Below, in pieces: positions 1 through 10,600 of a DNA stretch of 64,000 nucleotides; position 1 is the stretch's first letter, and every line of letters begins with the position of its first letter. This stretch comes from Pedobacter kyungheensis (GTDB taxonomy: Bacteria > Bacteroidota > Bacteroidia > Sphingobacteriales > Sphingobacteriaceae), in the NCBI RefSeq assembly GCF_000812965.1, contig NZ_JSYN01000027.1, positions 1-64,000 of the forward strand, read 5' to 3'. A model generated the notes under the pieces. It was not told where the DNA came from. It made no database searches and saw only the letters and a program-made list of their open reading frames with translations. A program made the translations under genes and the position numbers.

Positions 1-106
1 CGTCATGCTGAACTTGTTTCAGCATCTCTTCAATCTCGAGTAAAACCATTAACAGTGAGGTCCTGAAACACCTGTCCGACTGGCCAGGCGGGAGTTCAGG
101 ATGACG
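1..106. repeat. Short intergenic palindromic element (CGTCA...TGACG family), copy 1
   Basis: The window opens with CGTCAT and the element closes with ATGACG at 101-106. The termini are inverted copies. Inside is a further partial inverted repeat (GAACTTGTTTCAG near 9-22 against CTGAAAC near 63-69). The same terminal pair recurs at several other intergenic sites in this window, so it is a dispersed REP/MITE-like family. The left edge may extend beyond the window. No coding capacity. Confidence 0.6.
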
Positions 107-114
107 ATAATCTA

Positions 115-138
115 GTGGTCTGTGTCCGCACAGACCAC
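115..138 (-). terminator. Hairpin after the GH127-type gene
   Basis: A perfect 10-bp stem (GTGGTCTGTG at 115-124, CACAGACCAC at 129-138) with a 4-nt loop lies just beyond the stop codon of the minus-strand gene ending at 151. No T tract follows on the minus strand, so it may be a weak terminator or an mRNA 3'-end stabiliser. Confidence 0.4.
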
Positions 139-150
139 CTTAACCAATTC

Positions 151-2502
151 CTACTTCACCAGCCTCACTTCATACACATTCGCTATAGCTGAGCCAGCGT
201 CTGCCACAAACTTCACTTCCAGCTCGGTTTTTAACAATTCCTTCGGAATACGGTACTCCTGTGTATAAAAAACATTTCCCTTATCGCCACTCAGCTTCAC
301 CTGTTCAACAACGATACCGTTAACCAAAATAGAAAAGCTTCTGTTTTTTTCTTTTCCGTAGTAGGTCAGACTTAGCTTGTTAGCCTGCAGGTTTTTATTT
401 TTAAGCGTATAACTGAACCAGCCTTTACCGTTTCTAAAATGGCGTTCTTCAAAAGTGCCGTTATCGGTCTGTTCTCCTTTAAAGTTATGATCAGATTCAG
501 GCTGCTGCTCGCCGGTATTCACCAAATCAACTGTTTCCTGTTCAATTTTCATTTTCGCCTCTTCAGCTGCTTTAATTGCTTTTGCCCTTTCAGGTAAATC
601 CTTAGTGGTGCTGTATGGGAAATAAACTACATAACGCTTTTCGGCTAGCGTGTAAAAAGGTACCAGTTTTAAATTATGGTAACGGGGCTGATAAATGGCA
701 TGCTTAGCACTAAAAGTTAAACTTTGGGGTTCAGTTAAAGTAATTTCCTTAGCCAGCGATTCCTTATCCCCCGTAACCAGGGGCGCATCGCTCATCGGGA
801 ATAATGCACCGGAAGCAATGTGTCCCATACGGCTTCCATCAGCGGTTAAATTGGGCTGTGAAAGGCTATCCAGCGTAGCACCCAATACAACCGGACCACG
901 TAGAAAAGCGACCCAATCCGAGCCATCAGGCATAAATTCGGTACTGGTGTGCATGGGCAATACCAGTTTAACCACATCACCATTGGCCCAGCTCCTATCA
1001 ATAGCTGCATAACCATTGTTATCGTTTTTAAAAGCTACTTTTTTGCCATTTACCCAAACTTCCATTTTACCTTTATTTATCCACGATGGGTAGCGAAAAT
1101 GCATGGCAAAGCGTTGTTTATTTTTTAACTGAAGTTTAAGGGTAGTACTTTCCGCATTGGGGAAAAGTGTTTGCTGTGTAAGCTGAATACCTTTTTCTTT
1201 CCAGTTTAAAACCGAAGGGATAAAAAGGTTAACATAGATGTCGTTCGCCTTGTGGGCATAAATCAGTTCGCCATATTTACCATGATTCTCCAGTCCGGAG
1301 CCTACACAGCACCAGAAACTTTCCTGCGCACTGGAATAAGTTCGGTAATGCCCCGGGCGCATCGGCGTAAAATACACAAAACCGCCTTCAGGCCTTTGAG
1401 AAGAAAGGATATGGTTGTAAAGCGTACGTTCATAATAATCGAGATAAGTATTTGACGGATTAGCCAGAAACAACTGTTTGGTGAGTTTCAACATATTGTA
1501 CGAATTACAGGTCTCCGGACCTTCGCGCGATTCGGTCATAGATGAAAAATCATTTGCCGGATGGAAATGTTCGCGCACACTGTTTCCGCCAATGGCCACA
1601 GTACGGTGTTCGGTAACGGTTTTCCAGAAGAAATTAGCAGCATTGGCCCAGGCCGTATCCTTATCGAGTAATGCAATCTGCTCAAACCCGATTACTTTGG
1701 GAATTTGTGTATTGGCATGCAGGCCATTTAAAGCATCGGTATTTTTTAAAAGCGGCTGCAGAATCTTCTGATCAGAAAAGCGCCGTGCAAGTTTTAGGTA
1801 CCTGATCTCGCCCGTAATTGCATACACATGGGCAAAAGTTTCATTTAACCCACCATGCTCGCTCTTAAGCAATTCCTGTACCTGCTGATCGGATAAACCC
1901 GCTACTAAATTAACGCACCAATCGGTTAATTTAATCAACATTTGTTTGGCCTGTTCATTTCCGGCAACGGCATAAGCATCGTACAATCCAGCGTAAATTT
2001 TGTGGATATTGTACAAAGGCACCCATTTGCCATTAAGCGAGAAACTCGAAGATTGGATATTTCCGGCTTTTATCTGCTTCCAGATTTCTTTTCCGCCGGG
2101 GATGCCTGCCAGATAACCATCACCGTTTTGGTTCTGGCATTTGGCCAGCTCTGCAATCATGTAATTTAACCTTTCCTTTAAACGTACATCGCCGGTAGCA
2201 GCATACATTAAAGAAATAGCCGATAAATAATGACCACCAATATGACCATCCAAGCCTGTATTTTCCCAATTACCATAGGATTGTTCCTTGGGTGTTAATC
2301 CTGCCTCCCTTAAATAAGGAGCCAGCAAACGATCGGCATTCAGCGACAACATATATTTTAAATCGGTTTGCTGCGCCTGCTTAAAGGGGCTTGCTAACAA
2401 TTTAACTTCGTTTAAAGCAAAAGGCTGCAAAGCAGTTTGCCCAAAAACAGTAACCGACGAAGAAAAAAGCAAAAATGCAAGTATGGTTTTCATCTTCCTC
2501 AT
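151..2502 (-). CDS. Secreted GH127/GH146-type beta-L-arabinofuranosidase (DUF1680)
   Basis: Predicted exo-acting glycosidase releasing L-arabinofuranose from arabinan or pectin side chains. Residues 1-22 are a signal peptide ending VFGQ, so it acts in the periplasm or at the surface. The (alpha/alpha)6-barrel region covers about residues 25-560 and has the family hallmarks: Glu330-Cys332 in a PETCN motif and the Cys398-Cys399 pair in WCCVGSG. In characterised GH127 enzymes these positions form the Zn-Cys nucleophile site. The C-terminal 200 residues are beta-rich (DUF4986/DUF6805-like). At 783 aa it has normal length. It starts 3 bp after the stop of the CE12 esterase gene, so the two are probably cotranscribed for pectin (rhamnogalacturonan/arabinan) use. 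An alternative start is Met4. Family assignment is solid; the choice between GH127 and GH146 and the exact substrate are inferred. Confidence 0.88.
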   Translation of the reverse strand: MRKMKTILAFLLFSSSVTVFGQTALQPFALNEVKLLASPFKQAQQTDLKYMLSLNADRLLAPYLREAGLTPKEQSYGNWENTGLDGHIGGHYLSAISLMYAATGDVRLKERLNYMIAELAKCQNQNGDGYLAGIPGGKEIWKQIKAGNIQSSSFSLNGKWVPLYNIHKIYAGLYDAYAVAGNEQAKQMLIKLTDWCVNLVAGLSDQQVQELLKSEHGGLNETFAHVYAITGEIRYLKLARRFSDQKILQPLLKNTDALNGLHANTQIPKVIGFEQIALLDKDTAWANAANFFWKTVTEHRTVAIGGNSVREHFHPANDFSSMTESREGPETCNSYNMLKLTKQLFLANPSNTYLDYYERTLYNHILSSQRPEGGFVYFTPMRPGHYRTYSSAQESFWCCVGSGLENHGKYGELIYAHKANDIYVNLFIPSVLNWKEKGIQLTQQTLFPNAESTTLKLQLKNKQRFAMHFRYPSWINKGKMEVWVNGKKVAFKNDNNGYAAIDRSWANGDVVKLVLPMHTSTEFMPDGSDWVAFLRGPVVLGATLDSLSQPNLTADGSRMGHIASGALFPMSDAPLVTGDKESLAKEITLTEPQSLTFSAKHAIYQPRYHNLKLVPFYTLAEKRYVVYFPYSTTKDLPERAKAIKAAEEAKMKIEQETVDLVNTGEQQPESDHNFKGEQTDNGTFEERHFRNGKGWFSYTLKNKNLQANKLSLTYYGKEKNRSFSILVNGIVVEQVKLSGDKGNVFYTQEYRIPKELLKTELEVKFVADAGSAIANVYEVRLVK

Positions 2503-2505
2503 CTG

Positions 2506-3834
2506 TTAGTTGCCATCGGGTTTAACCACACTACTTTTCGGACTTTCGGGCCAGTGCCAGTTGTTTGCATCGTCTGGCTTAGCCGGATCAAATTTCGGCA
2601 GATCATTAACCAGATATTTTGCAATGCCCAGTTTCTGCTCTTTAATGCCTAAAATAATGCATTGTGCAATTTCGTAAGCGCCATAGGGATTAAAATGGGT
2701 ATTATCAGCCAGCGCTTTATCCTGACCGGGGTAGCTGTTGGCCGGATAATGTACAAAAGCCTTTTTTGAAGGTTCTTCGCCCAGGGTGTTAAATAAAGTA
2801 GTAGTCATGGCATTTAAATCAATTAAAGCCACTTTTTCTTCGGCAGCCACTTTACGTGCTGCTTCAGGAAAATCGCCTAAAGAATTTACAATTTTACCAT
2901 CAGGTCCAAAAGAACGACGGCTGGTAGAGGTTACGATAACCGGAATACCACCTTTTTTCTTTGTCTCACTGATAAAGGTTTTCAGCCTATTAGTGTAAGA
3001 TTTGTATGCCCCATCATCAGGGCCTTTTTCTTTCTGGTCGTTATGACCAAATTCAACAAACAGGTAATCGCCAGGCTTCATGATACTCAGGATCTTTGCT
3101 AAGCGCCTGCTTCCGGCGAAAGAGCCCAGTGTTAAACCCGATTCAGCATGGTTGGCTATGGCTACGCCAGGCTTAAAAAACCTTGGGATCATCTGCCCCC
3201 ATGATGCCCATGGCTCATCGTCCTGGTTTACCACAGTCGAATTTCCTGCAAGAAAAACCGTCACCTGATCTTCTGCCTTAGTAATTTCGATGGCCTGCAA
3301 AGCCGTTTGCTGATCGAACTCTAAAGTCAGTTTATCATCCCAATCGAGTTTCGTCAATTCGCGGGGTTTTAGGCCGACAACCTGCCCACCGATAATATTT
3401 TTATCCTTAATGTTTACCACAAAGGTTTTGCTTAACGATTGACCAGCTGTGGTTTTAATATTCTCGAGCATGAGCCTGCGCGATTCGGCTTTTACCGTTG
3501 TGAGCGCTGCATTTTTAGGATCGCCAAGGGTAACCGTAACTTTATAATTGCCTTCTGGTAAGGCTACAGAGAAATAAAAGGGCTTATCGCTTTTAACCAG
3601 ATCGCTAGTCAGGTAATTTTTCCCACCATTATCTTCAGCATTAACTTTTGAGTCAAAATCAAATCCCCATCCTTTTTCTTTACTATAGGTATCTGTAGGT
3701 AAAACCTGTGTGTAGCCCTGAGCCACCTTACCTGGTCCGAAATCAAATTTGTAATTGGTTTTCTGCTGGGCCTGCGACAAATTAGTCAATAACCCTAACA
3801 CAACAAATGGTTTTATAAATTGCTGAATGCTCAT
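2506..3834 (-). CDS. Secreted CE12-type rhamnogalacturonan acetylesterase (SGNH hydrolase)
   Basis: Likely removes acetyl groups from rhamnogalacturonan. Residues 1-22 are a signal peptide ending SQAQ. Residues 25-185 form a galactose-binding-like beta domain (starting KFDFGPG), as in YesT/RhgT relatives with an added N-terminal module. The SGNH domain follows: block I LAGNST with nucleophile Ser199, block III FGHND with Asn265, and block V DNTH with Asp377 and His380. The GNST variant of GDSL is normal for CE12. It is first in a two-gene minus-strand operon with the GH127-type gene. Its promoter must lie in the 780-bp region shared divergently with the megasynthase operon. At 442 aa it is longer than single-domain CE12 enzymes because of the N-terminal module. 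Confidence 0.87.
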   Translation of the reverse strand: MSIQQFIKPFVVLGLLTNLSQAQQKTNYKFDFGPGKVAQGYTQVLPTDTYSKEKGWGFDFDSKVNAEDNGGKNYLTSDLVKSDKPFYFSVALPEGNYKVTVTLGDPKNAALTTVKAESRRLMLENIKTTAGQSLSKTFVVNIKDKNIIGGQVVGLKPRELTKLDWDDKLTLEFDQQTALQAIEITKAEDQVTVFLAGNSTVVNQDDEPWASWGQMIPRFFKPGVAIANHAESGLTLGSFAGSRRLAKILSIMKPGDYLFVEFGHNDQKEKGPDDGAYKSYTNRLKTFISETKKKGGIPVIVTSTSRRSFGPDGKIVNSLGDFPEAARKVAAEEKVALIDLNAMTTTLFNTLGEEPSKKAFVHYPANSYPGQDKALADNTHFNPYGAYEIAQCIILGIKEQKLGIAKYLVNDLPKFDPAKPDDANNWHWPESPKSSVVKPDGN

Positions 3835-4614
3835 AATTTAAATTGATGCCGGCCGCAATGATAACACCTTGCCGGAATAACTTTTTGAATCTGGTTAAAT
3901 TAAACGTCATATAGACGATTATAACACGAATATATGAAAACATTTCCCAATTAAACCACTAATCCCCAGATCTTTTAATTGCTGAAGTTTTAATACACTT
4001 AGTGCTAACCAAGCTGCTAAAAAAATGATAAAATCAGTCTAACCAACCCTTATGAAAAACAATATTATGTAGTATTAAAACTACTCGTTGTTTTTTCACC
4101 ATTTTTTTAATAAAGATTTCAGACCGGTCGCTAATACCAAAAAATGACAAAGAAAACAGAATTTACACCAAAAAATCTCCAGAAAGAAGCATGATTAGCA
4201 ATTACTCTTCCCGTAAACCGTGAGTATAACGATTAAATACCCCAATCCATTCCCAAATAAACCTAACAAATTAACCAATTGATAATATTAAATCAATAAC
4301 GGTTTAATTTCTGGCTTCTAAAGCTTAAAAAACTCAAAAAACACTCCATATTAACTTAAACAACATCATTCCTGTTCAGAAAATTCATTTTATCTATAAC
4401 GAACCTTTTAGTCTTTCTTAATTATTCAGTTCATTCATTCAGTTACATTTTCAGTAATCTAAATCGGCCAATTTGTACCTTGGTCTAATTAATACTACAC
4501 AGTAAATTCATCGCTAAAAAGCTGTAATACTGCGTATTAAAAGCCGGTATAAAGAACCATTATACCGCACATAAGTCATCCACCAAACAAAGTAGAAGAT
4601 TCAAATCTAAAGCC
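3835..4614. promoter_or_regulatory. 780-bp divergent control region between pectin genes and megasynthase operon
   Basis: AT-rich and without a credible ORF on either strand. It must hold the promoters of the minus-strand CE12/GH127 pair and of the plus-strand megasynthase operon. Visible structure: an 11-bp word TGTAGTATTAA at 4068-4078 whose exact inverted copy TTAATACTACA is at 4489-4499; a local inverted repeat GTAGT(N6)ACTAC at 4069-4084; a related ATACTGCGTATTAA near 4528; and a small CGTC-N5-GACG palindrome at 3905-3917. A weak -7-like TACCTTGG is at 4476-4483 but has no good partner -33 box, so I do not call a promoter position. Confidence 0.45.
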
Positions 4615-7600
4615 ATGAACAAACACGCCATCATTGGAGTAACGCCTTTCGAAATCCCCGATAGTAGACTGGTTTACGATTTACAAAAAGCAGGCAGCTT
4701 TCCGGTACTTAGTCTGGGGCATTGCCTTGAAGAAGCCGAACTAGCCCTTCAATCAACCATACAATCCGGGGTCTCCGACTTTGGGGTCTGCATCCATTCG
4801 CAGGCATTAGCAGGTATTCCTTTACCCCAGCAGGTAAGCCTGATTATTGCACCTTATGGCTTAACAATTCCCACTCAAGCACATGCTAAAATACTTTACC
4901 AGGTTTTTGATCTAGAAACGGCCTTAGCCGCCGGGCAAAGTGGTGCAGCGGGCATTATTGTAAAAGGAAATGAAGGGGCAGGCTGTGTAGCTTACGAATC
5001 ATCTTTCATCCTTTTTCAGCGGGTAATTCAGGCCGTTGGTAATCTGCCGGTTTGGGTTCAGGGCGGTATCGGCATCCATACAGCAGCTTCGGTAATGGCC
5101 CAAGGTGCAGCCGGTATTATTCTCGATAGCCAATTGGCCATGTTTCCTGAATGCCAGGCGCCTGCAGCACTTAAAAACATCTTCGGAAAATTAAGTGGCA
5201 CAGAAACCAAATTAATTAATGGTTGCCGCGTACTGGTTCGCCCCAATTCGCCCGTACTGGCCGATGATGCTGCTTACTCCACCCTGCAACAATACTTTAA
5301 AGGTTATGATCTGGAAAAGCATTATCTCCCAATGGGGCAGGATATCGCTTTATCTATTGATCTGGTAAACAAATATAAAAAGCTTAATAAGCTGGTTTTT
5401 GGACTTCAGGAGGCCATTTACGGACACCTGAAACAAGCAAAAGCCATTAATATCATCAAAGCCAACAATGCATTAGCCCAGGATTTAAACATCACCTACC
5501 CCATTGCCCAAGGACCAATGACCCGGGTAAGCGATGTGGCTCCCTTTGCCCATGCCGTTACTGAAGCAGGTGCACTTTCGTTTATTGCCCTTTCTTTGTT
5601 AAAAGGCAATCCGGCTAAAAACCTGATCGAAGAAACCAAAAAACTGGCCGGCGAAAAAACCTGGGGCGTAGGTATTTTAGGTTTTGCTCCTCAGGAACTT
5701 CGAGATGAACAACAGCAATACATCTTAAATGCCAAACCTCCCGTTTTATTAATTGCCGGCGGACGTCCTTCGCAGGCCAAACCTTTTGAAAAAGCAGGCA
5801 TCAAAACCTTTTTACATGTGCCTTCAGCTTCGCTGCTGGATATGTTTTTGAAGGAAGGGGCCAAACGCTTTGTATTTGAAGGCCGCGAGTGTGGCGGTCA
5901 TGTAGGCCCGCTTTCCAGCATGGTATTGTGGGAAAAACAGATTGAACGCTTATTAAAAGAAGAAAATCCCGAAAGCATCAGCGTTTTCTTTGCCGGTGGT
6001 ATTCATGATGCCTTTTCTACCGCCTTTATTTCGGTGATGGCCGCTCCATTGGCAGCCAAAGGCATGAAAATCGGTGTATTGATGGGTACAGCCTACCTCT
6101 ACACTAGAGAAGCGGTAAGCACTGGCGCTATTTTAGACCAATTTCAGCAGGAAGCCTTAAATGCCAGCGAAACGGTGCTTTTAGAAACCTCTCCAGGGCA
6201 TGAAACCCGCTGTTTAAACTCTGCTTTCGCGGGCTTCTTTAACGAAGAAAAACAAAAAATGCAGGCCGCCGGACTGGATAAAAAAGAAATCTGGTCAAAA
6301 CTCGAAACCCTGAATGTGGGCCGTTTGCGTATTGCAGCCAAAGGAATAGAAAGACGTGGCGATGAACTGGTTAAAATTGACCAGGCCGGACAAACCGATT
6401 TGGGCATGTACATGATCGGTCAGGTTGCAACAATGCACAAGAACGTCATGTCACTGCTGGAGCTTCACCAGGATGTTGCCGATCAAAACTATAACCATAT
6501 TTTAAATGCGGCTTTGCCTGCTCCTCCCGAAAATAAATCGCAGGCCCTTGATGTGGCCATTGTGGGCATGGCCTGTATTTTCCCTGGGGCTAAAAACCTC
6601 GAGGAATACTGGCGAAACATTATTCTGGGTAAAGATTCGGTAACCGAAGTACCCGACGAAAGGTGGAACAAAGCACTTTATTATAACCCCGATTCAACCG
6701 CTGGCGATATGTCGCACTCCAAATGGGGTGGTTTTATCCCTACAATTGATTTTGATCCGCTCGAGTTTGGTATTCCGCCACAATCCTTAGCAGCTATCGA
6801 ACCAACCCAGCTGCTCAGTTTACTGGTAGCCAAACAGGCTTTACAGCATGCAGGATATACTGATGGTGGCATGGATAACGAAAATGTTTCGGTTATTATC
6901 GGTGCCGAAGGCGGAAACGACCTGGCCAACAGTTATAGCTTCAGGGGCTATTACAAACAGGTTTTTGGCGAAATGCCAGCCGAGGTTGATGCTGCCTTAC
7001 CTAAAACAACTGAAGATTCTTTCCCAGGCATTTTGGCGAATGTAATTTCGGGCAGAATCACCAACAGGCTTAATCTGGGCGGTAGAAATTACACAGTAGA
7101 TGCTGCCTGCGCTTCATCACTTGCAGCGATTGATCTTGCCTGCCAGGAGCTGTTTTTAGAGAAATCAGACATGGTTTTGGCGGGAGGCGCAGACCTGCAC
7201 AATGGCATTAACGATTACCTGATGTTCTCGAGCACGCACGCGCTTTCTAAAAAAGGCCGTTGCGCCACTTTTGATACCGAAGCCGATGGCATTGCACTGG
7301 GCGAAGGTATTGCCATGGTGGTATTAAAACGATACGAAGATGCGCTAAAAGATGGCGATACCATTTATTCGATTATTAAAGGTGTAGGCGGATCAAGCGA
7401 TGGGAAAAGCCTTGGTTTAACCGCGCCGCGTAAAAACGGACAGGTAAATGCGCTCGAAAGGGCTTATAGTCAGGCCGGAATTACGCCTTCGTTACTGGGT
7501 TTGGTAGAAGCCCATGGCACCGGAACGGTAGTTGGCGATAAAACAGAAATCAGCGCATTGACCGATATGCTAAACCAATCGGGAGCAACCGCTGGTCAAA

Positions 7601-10600
7601 CGCATTTGGGTTCGGTTAAAACACAAATTGGTCACACCAAATGTGCTGCTGGTATTGCGGGCTTGATTAAAACTTCACTATCGGTTTACCACGGGATAAA
7701 ACCGCCAACCATTAACCTCAAAACCCCAAATAGCATCTATAATGCAGCAACCAGTCCTTTTGCATTTCATACCGAAGCCGGTTTATGGATGGATGACAAA
7801 CGTTATGCAGGCGTAAGTGCTTTTGGTTTTGGTGGCACTAATTTCCACGCTGTACTCGAAAGCGGCAAAAATACCACAACGGGGCATTCCATCTTAAAAT
7901 CGTGGCCTTCTGAACTTTTCGTTTTCAGGGGTGATACTTACGAAGAAGCTAAAAACCGCATTATTCAGGTTAAAAACATATTGGAGCTGAACGATCAGAT
8001 CGAGCTGAAAGATATTGCTTTTAGTTTGGCCACTGCCGATGGCAAGCCTGTTCAACTGAGTATTGTGGCCAACCATGCTGAAGACCTGGTGATGAAAATT
8101 GACCTTGTTTTATCGGGCGTAGAAAGCAAAGACACTTACCTCACCAAAAAACATGATGGTAAAGTAGCTTTTATGTTCCCGGGACAAGGCAGTCAGCGCG
8201 TAAACATGGCCCGAGATCTTTTTGTGGTTTTCCCGCAAATGAGGAAATTGTTAAAAGATCATCCGGAATATGAAAAAATACTCTTCCCGAATACCGTTTT
8301 TACAGAGGCTGAGGCAAAAGCGCAGAAAGAACGCATTAAAGATACCCGCATGGCACAACCCTTACTGGGTATTGTCGACCTCGCCATTGCCAATTTCTTA
8401 AAATCGCTGGGCATTGTACCCGATATGGTTGCCGGCCATAGTTATGGCGAATTACCTGCGCTTTGTTTTGCAGGTGCTTTTGATGAGAAAGAACTGGTGC
8501 ATTTAAGTACGCAAAGGGCGCTGGCTATTTTAAATGCGGTGGAAAATGGCGATCCGGGGACCATGCTGGCTGTAAGTGCCAAACCCGAAGATCTAAAACA
8601 ACTGATCGGAGATAGCAAAGAAATTTATCCGGTAAACTTCAATGCCCCTACCCAGTGCGTTATTGCAGGCTGTACAGCGGCTATCGGGCAACTATCTGCA
8701 GCGCTAAAAGAAGCCAAAGTTTCTTTCCGCCCGTTAGAAGTAGCTTGTGCATTTCATAGTCCGCTGGTGGCTAAATCAAAAACATTGTATCAGGATGTAC
8801 TCGCTCAGGTAAACTTTAACAACCTGCATACACCAGTATGGTCTAACACTACCGCAAAAGCTTATCCAACCCAAGCCGCAGCCATTAAAGAACGTTTAAC
8901 CGATCACCTGATCCAGCCTGTTCTTTTTGTAGATGAATTGAAAGATATGTATGCCGAAGGTGCGCGCATTTTTATTGAAGTTGGCCCAGGCAAAGTGTTA
9001 AGCGGCTTAACCAAAGCCTGCATTGGCCAGGATGAAGTGATTTTACACGCCGAAGATCAGGGGCAAAACAAATTAAGTCACCTGTTAGGTACGCTGGCAG
9101 GCTACATGGCTACAGGTCGCGAAATATTAATTGAAAAACTTTTTGAGGGCCGCGATGCTAAACTGATAAAAATCGATGAGCCCGAATTATACAAAAAAAG
9201 CCCGGCCATCTGGCAGGTAAACGGCCAGCATGCGGTTCCATCAACCGGCAAGCTCCCTGCTTATGGCGCAACTCCCATTACTAAACCTATTATGCTTATG
9301 AATAACACTACTACCCCAATAGAAAATCAACAGGTATCCGGCTCGGCCAAAGACCTGATGATGCAGGAATACCTGCAAAGCATGAAAGCGCTGATTCAGG
9401 CGCAACGCGATGTAATGCTTTCCTTTTTAGGCCAGGCTCCTGCCCTGCCACAAATCCAGTATCAGCAACCATTAAATACCTATCAGGCGCCACAACCTAT
9501 CCGTATAGAAACAATCCCGGCTGCACAGCAATTAACACAACCTGTTCAAAATCTGCAGGCAGTTGCCCCGGTAACGGAGCAAAAAGACCTGAAACTGGTG
9601 CTTTTACAAATTGTGAGCGATAAAACCGGTTATCCACAGGAAATGCTCGGCATGGAAATGGATCTGGAAGCAGATTTAAGTATCGATTCGATTAAAAGGG
9701 TAGAAATTATTGGTGCTTTGCGTACCGAACTGGGTGGTTTTGCCCAGCTTAACCTACCCGAAGATAAAATTATGGAGCAACTGGCAGGACTGAAAACCTT
9801 AAACAGTCTGGTGAATTGGATTACAGAAAATTCGCAGGCTAAAACAGCTACGCCAGCAGCCCCACAACCAGTACAGGCAGTTAACTCAACTGAACCGGCT
9901 AAGCTTTCCTTAAATCAGCTAACCTCGGTTATTTTAGACGTGGTGAGCGAAAAAACCGGTTATCCGAAAGAAATGCTCGGTATGGATTTAGACCTTGAAG
10001 CCGATTTAAGTATCGATTCAATCAAAAGGATGGAGATTATTGCTTCGTTAAAAGAAAAAATTGGTTTCGGCAGTGCAGGTGAACAAGCTGATGATTTAAC
10101 CGAAAAACTGGCTGCTATTAAAACCTTAAGCAGCCTGGTAAACTGGATTGCCGATGTAGAAGCTGAAAGCTCGGAGGTGCTTATCGAAGCAAAAAAGCTT
10201 ATTGAGGAGAGCATCGACGATCAAGCCGTTAAAGAAAAATTATCGCGTTTGAGATTTGAGCTTACTCCTGCAGCCTTAACCGTTACCGAAGCAGCTATTT
10301 TAAAGGGACAGCGTTTTGCTTTAACCGATGATGGTGGCGGACAGGCCCTTAAAATCAAAAAGCTTCTGGAAAAACATGGCGCTATTGCCGATGTAGTGAA
10401 TTTCGACGATCCGCTGGAAGGCTATCAGGGACTTATCATCATGAACATGTTTGAGGCACAAAATAAATCGGGCATTCTTGATCATTTTGCAACCATTAAG
10501 AAGCTCAATTTCGAGACCGTTAAATGGGTGTACCTGATTGCCGATACCAAACGCTATTTTAACGATCAGTCTGATATTTCTTTCCTGAGAAATTACCAGG

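Noticed and set aside
4476..4483. -7-like TACCTTGG before the megasynthase operon
   Set aside because: One mismatch and no partner TTTG at 17-21 nt; not enough for a promoter call.
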